From an uncultured Eubacteriales bacterium (GTDB taxonomy: Bacteria; Bacillota; Clostridia; Lachnospirales; Anaerotignaceae), in NCBI GenBank assembly GCA_934552695.1, contig CAKTER010000079.1, forward strand, positions 1 to 7,132: a stretch of 7,132 nt of DNA, given 5' to 3'. How positions within the stretch are numbered: position 1 is the first letter of the stretch; every line of letters starts with the position of its first letter. The position numbers were made by a program, and so were the translations under genes. Of this stretch, positions 6,264-7,132 are shown one piece after another. The notes under the pieces are model-generated. The model searched no databases. It saw only the letters and a list, made by a program, of their open reading frames with translations, and had not been told where the DNA came from.

Positions 6264-6293
6264 TAGACAAAAGTGTTGCTAATTTGCTACAAT
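6264..6293 (+). promoter_or_regulatory. Vegetative promoter of the PAS-DegV gene
   Basis: TAGACA (6264-6269, 5 of 6) and TACAAT (6288-6293, 5 of 6, with an upstream TGn extension) are spaced by 18 nt. RNA would start near 6300, about 108 nt before the ATG. This is the best vegetative-type promoter in the window. Confidence 0.65.
6274..6291. promoter_or_regulatory. Palindromic activator-binding site candidate (UAS)
   Basis: TGTTGCTAATTTGCTACA is an 18-bp inverted repeat centred on AATT, with 14 of 18 positions symmetric (TGTwGCwAATTwGCwACA). Its centre is about 97 bp upstream of the sigma-54 transcript start, a usual distance for an enhancer site. It also overlaps the spacer and -10 of the PAS gene promoter, so the same protein could repress its own gene. 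Which protein binds is inference. Confidence 0.5.
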
Positions 6294-6300
6294 GTTTCCA

Positions 6301-6407
6301 AAAGGAGACGAACCAAGGGGAGAGAATCCGCAAGGGGGCGAGAGAAGAGCGGCGAAGCGAGAGGGCCAAAGGAAGAAAAAACGGAGCAAGAAAAACGGAG
6401 GAAAGCC
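6301..6407 (+). other. Purine-rich untranslated leader of the PAS-DegV gene
   Basis: This stretch contains a single T in 107 bases and is mostly A and G, so it can encode no ATG-started peptide. It holds several Shine-Dalgarno-like runs (AAGGAGA, GGGGAGA, GGAAGA) before the real GGAGG at 6397-6401. The transcript should be largely unstructured here. Confidence 0.5.
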
Positions 6408-7132
6408 ATGGGGGAATTGTGGGAAGCCCGGCCGGAGGCGGAAGCTGCGGGCCTGAGCCGGGGACAGCTTTTGCAAATATTAAACAGCGGGTTTGGCAAC
6501 CTGTTTGTCACCGACAGCCGGGGGCGCATTTGCTACGCCAACGACAGCGTGGCCCGGGATATGGGGCTGACCCGGCAGGAGCTTTTGTCCATGCGGATTC
6601 AGGACATTGTGGAGCAGGAGCTGGCGGATACCTCGGCGGTGCTTTCGGCCCTGGAGGAGAAAAAGCAGGTGGTGCGGCAGGTGCGGCAAAAAAAGACGGG
6701 GCTGACCCTGCTGGTGATGGCTCTGCCGGTGTTTGACGCCGCCGGGGAACTGGAGCTGGTGGTGGCCTTTAGCCAGCGGGAGACCCCTTCGGACATTTAC
6801 CGGCGGCTGGAGCAAGGGGAATTGCCCCATACCTCCCTGCCCAACGGCGGGGCGGTAGAGGCCGCCTTTGACGAGATCGCCCGCCAGGGCTATGAAAAGG
6901 TGGCCGCCGTCATGCTGTCGGGAGGCCTGTCGGGGACCTATAATATGGTTAGGCTCCAGGGTGCAGGGCGAAAGAACTTAGAGGTCCGGGTCTTCGACTC
7001 GGTGAGCGGTGCGCTGGGCATGGGCATGTCCATCCTTCAGATGGCGGAGGATATCGGCGCCGGCATGGAGTGGGAGGAGCTGGTAGAGCGACGTATTCCC
7101 CAGCTGCTGGCGGGGGCCCGCCCCTTCTTCTC
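6408..7132 (+). CDS. PAS domain joined to a 5'-truncated DegV domain (runs off right edge)
   Basis: The frame is open from ATG 6408 to the edge (241 codons), with GGAGG 6 nt upstream. Residues about 19-123 form a PAS sensor domain (ILNSGFGNLFVTDSRGRICY to LPVFDAAGELELVVAFSQRE), very like the N-terminus of Clostridial sigma-54 activators. From about 126 the sequence is DegV/FakB-like, a fatty-acid-binding fold: YRRLEQGELPHTSLPN, then SGGLSGTY (171-178) and VFDSVSGALGMG (195-206). The first ~50-60 residues of a normal DegV protein (the DSTADLP region) are absent, and no AAA+ or HTH domain follows the PAS domain. Arg, Ile and Phe codons shift from CGG/ATT/TTT towards CGC/CGA/ATC/TTC after about 6860. 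It could be a real gene fusion, a deletion scar or an assembly join; the window cannot tell. Confidence 0.7.
   Translation, partial: MGELWEARPEAEAAGLSRGQLLQILNSGFGNLFVTDSRGRICYANDSVARDMGLTRQELLSMRIQDIVEQELADTSAVLSALEEKKQVVRQVRQKKTGLTLLVMALPVFDAAGELELVVAFSQRETPSDIYRRLEQGELPHTSLPNGGAVEAAFDEIARQGYEKVAAVMLSGGLSGTYNMVRLQGAGRKNLEVRVFDSVSGALGMGMSILQMAEDIGAGMEWEELVERRIPQLLAGARPFF

Overview
The window looks like chromosomal DNA from a GC-rich member of the Clostridia. The family Oscillospiraceae, near Flavonifractor or Lawsonibacter, is my best guess; this is inference. The grounds are strong GGAG/GGAGG ribosome binding sites, a clostridial-type acetyl-CoA acetyltransferase, an SLH-domain S-layer-type protein, a PAS-type sigma-54 activator N-terminus and frequent GGG/CGG/GCC codons. 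No RNA gene, CRISPR array, insertion sequence or phage gene was seen.

Layout from left to right. Positions 1-200 (-) hold the 5' end of an unidentified gene that starts with TTG. Positions 304-1482 (-) encode acetyl-CoA acetyltransferase (thiolase), with a terminator at 237-264. The gap 1483-1781 carries divergent control signals: the thiolase promoter with a nested palindromic operator candidate, a pair of TTTCnnGAAA palindromes 40 bp apart, and a promoter and leader hairpin for the next gene. Positions 1782-2321 (+) encode a small membrane PAP2 phosphatase. A bidirectional terminator at 2328-2355 separates it from the convergent S-layer-type gene at 2392-4981 (-). That gene encodes a signal peptide, three SLH domains and about eight beta-rich repeats, but it is broken by one extra base near 4594. 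Positions 5276-6151 (-) encode an isocitrate lyase/PEP mutase superfamily enzyme. Divergent from it, at 6408 to the window edge (+), is an unusual open frame joining a PAS domain to the C-terminal part of a DegV domain.

The most coherent system is at 5276-7132. The lyase/mutase gene has a textbook sigma-54 (-24/-12) promoter. An 18-bp palindrome lies about 97 bp upstream of the predicted transcript start, where an enhancer-binding protein would sit, and it also overlaps the core promoter of the divergent PAS gene. That is the expected layout for a sigma-54 activator controlling a catabolic enzyme and itself. However, the PAS frame runs into DegV sequence instead of an AAA+ domain, so the activator seems to have been cut and fused, either in the genome or in the assembly. 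The enzyme lacks the catalytic Cys of (methyl)isocitrate lyases, so its substrate is open.

Every gene seems to be transcribed alone, and most have visible terminators or promoters of their own.
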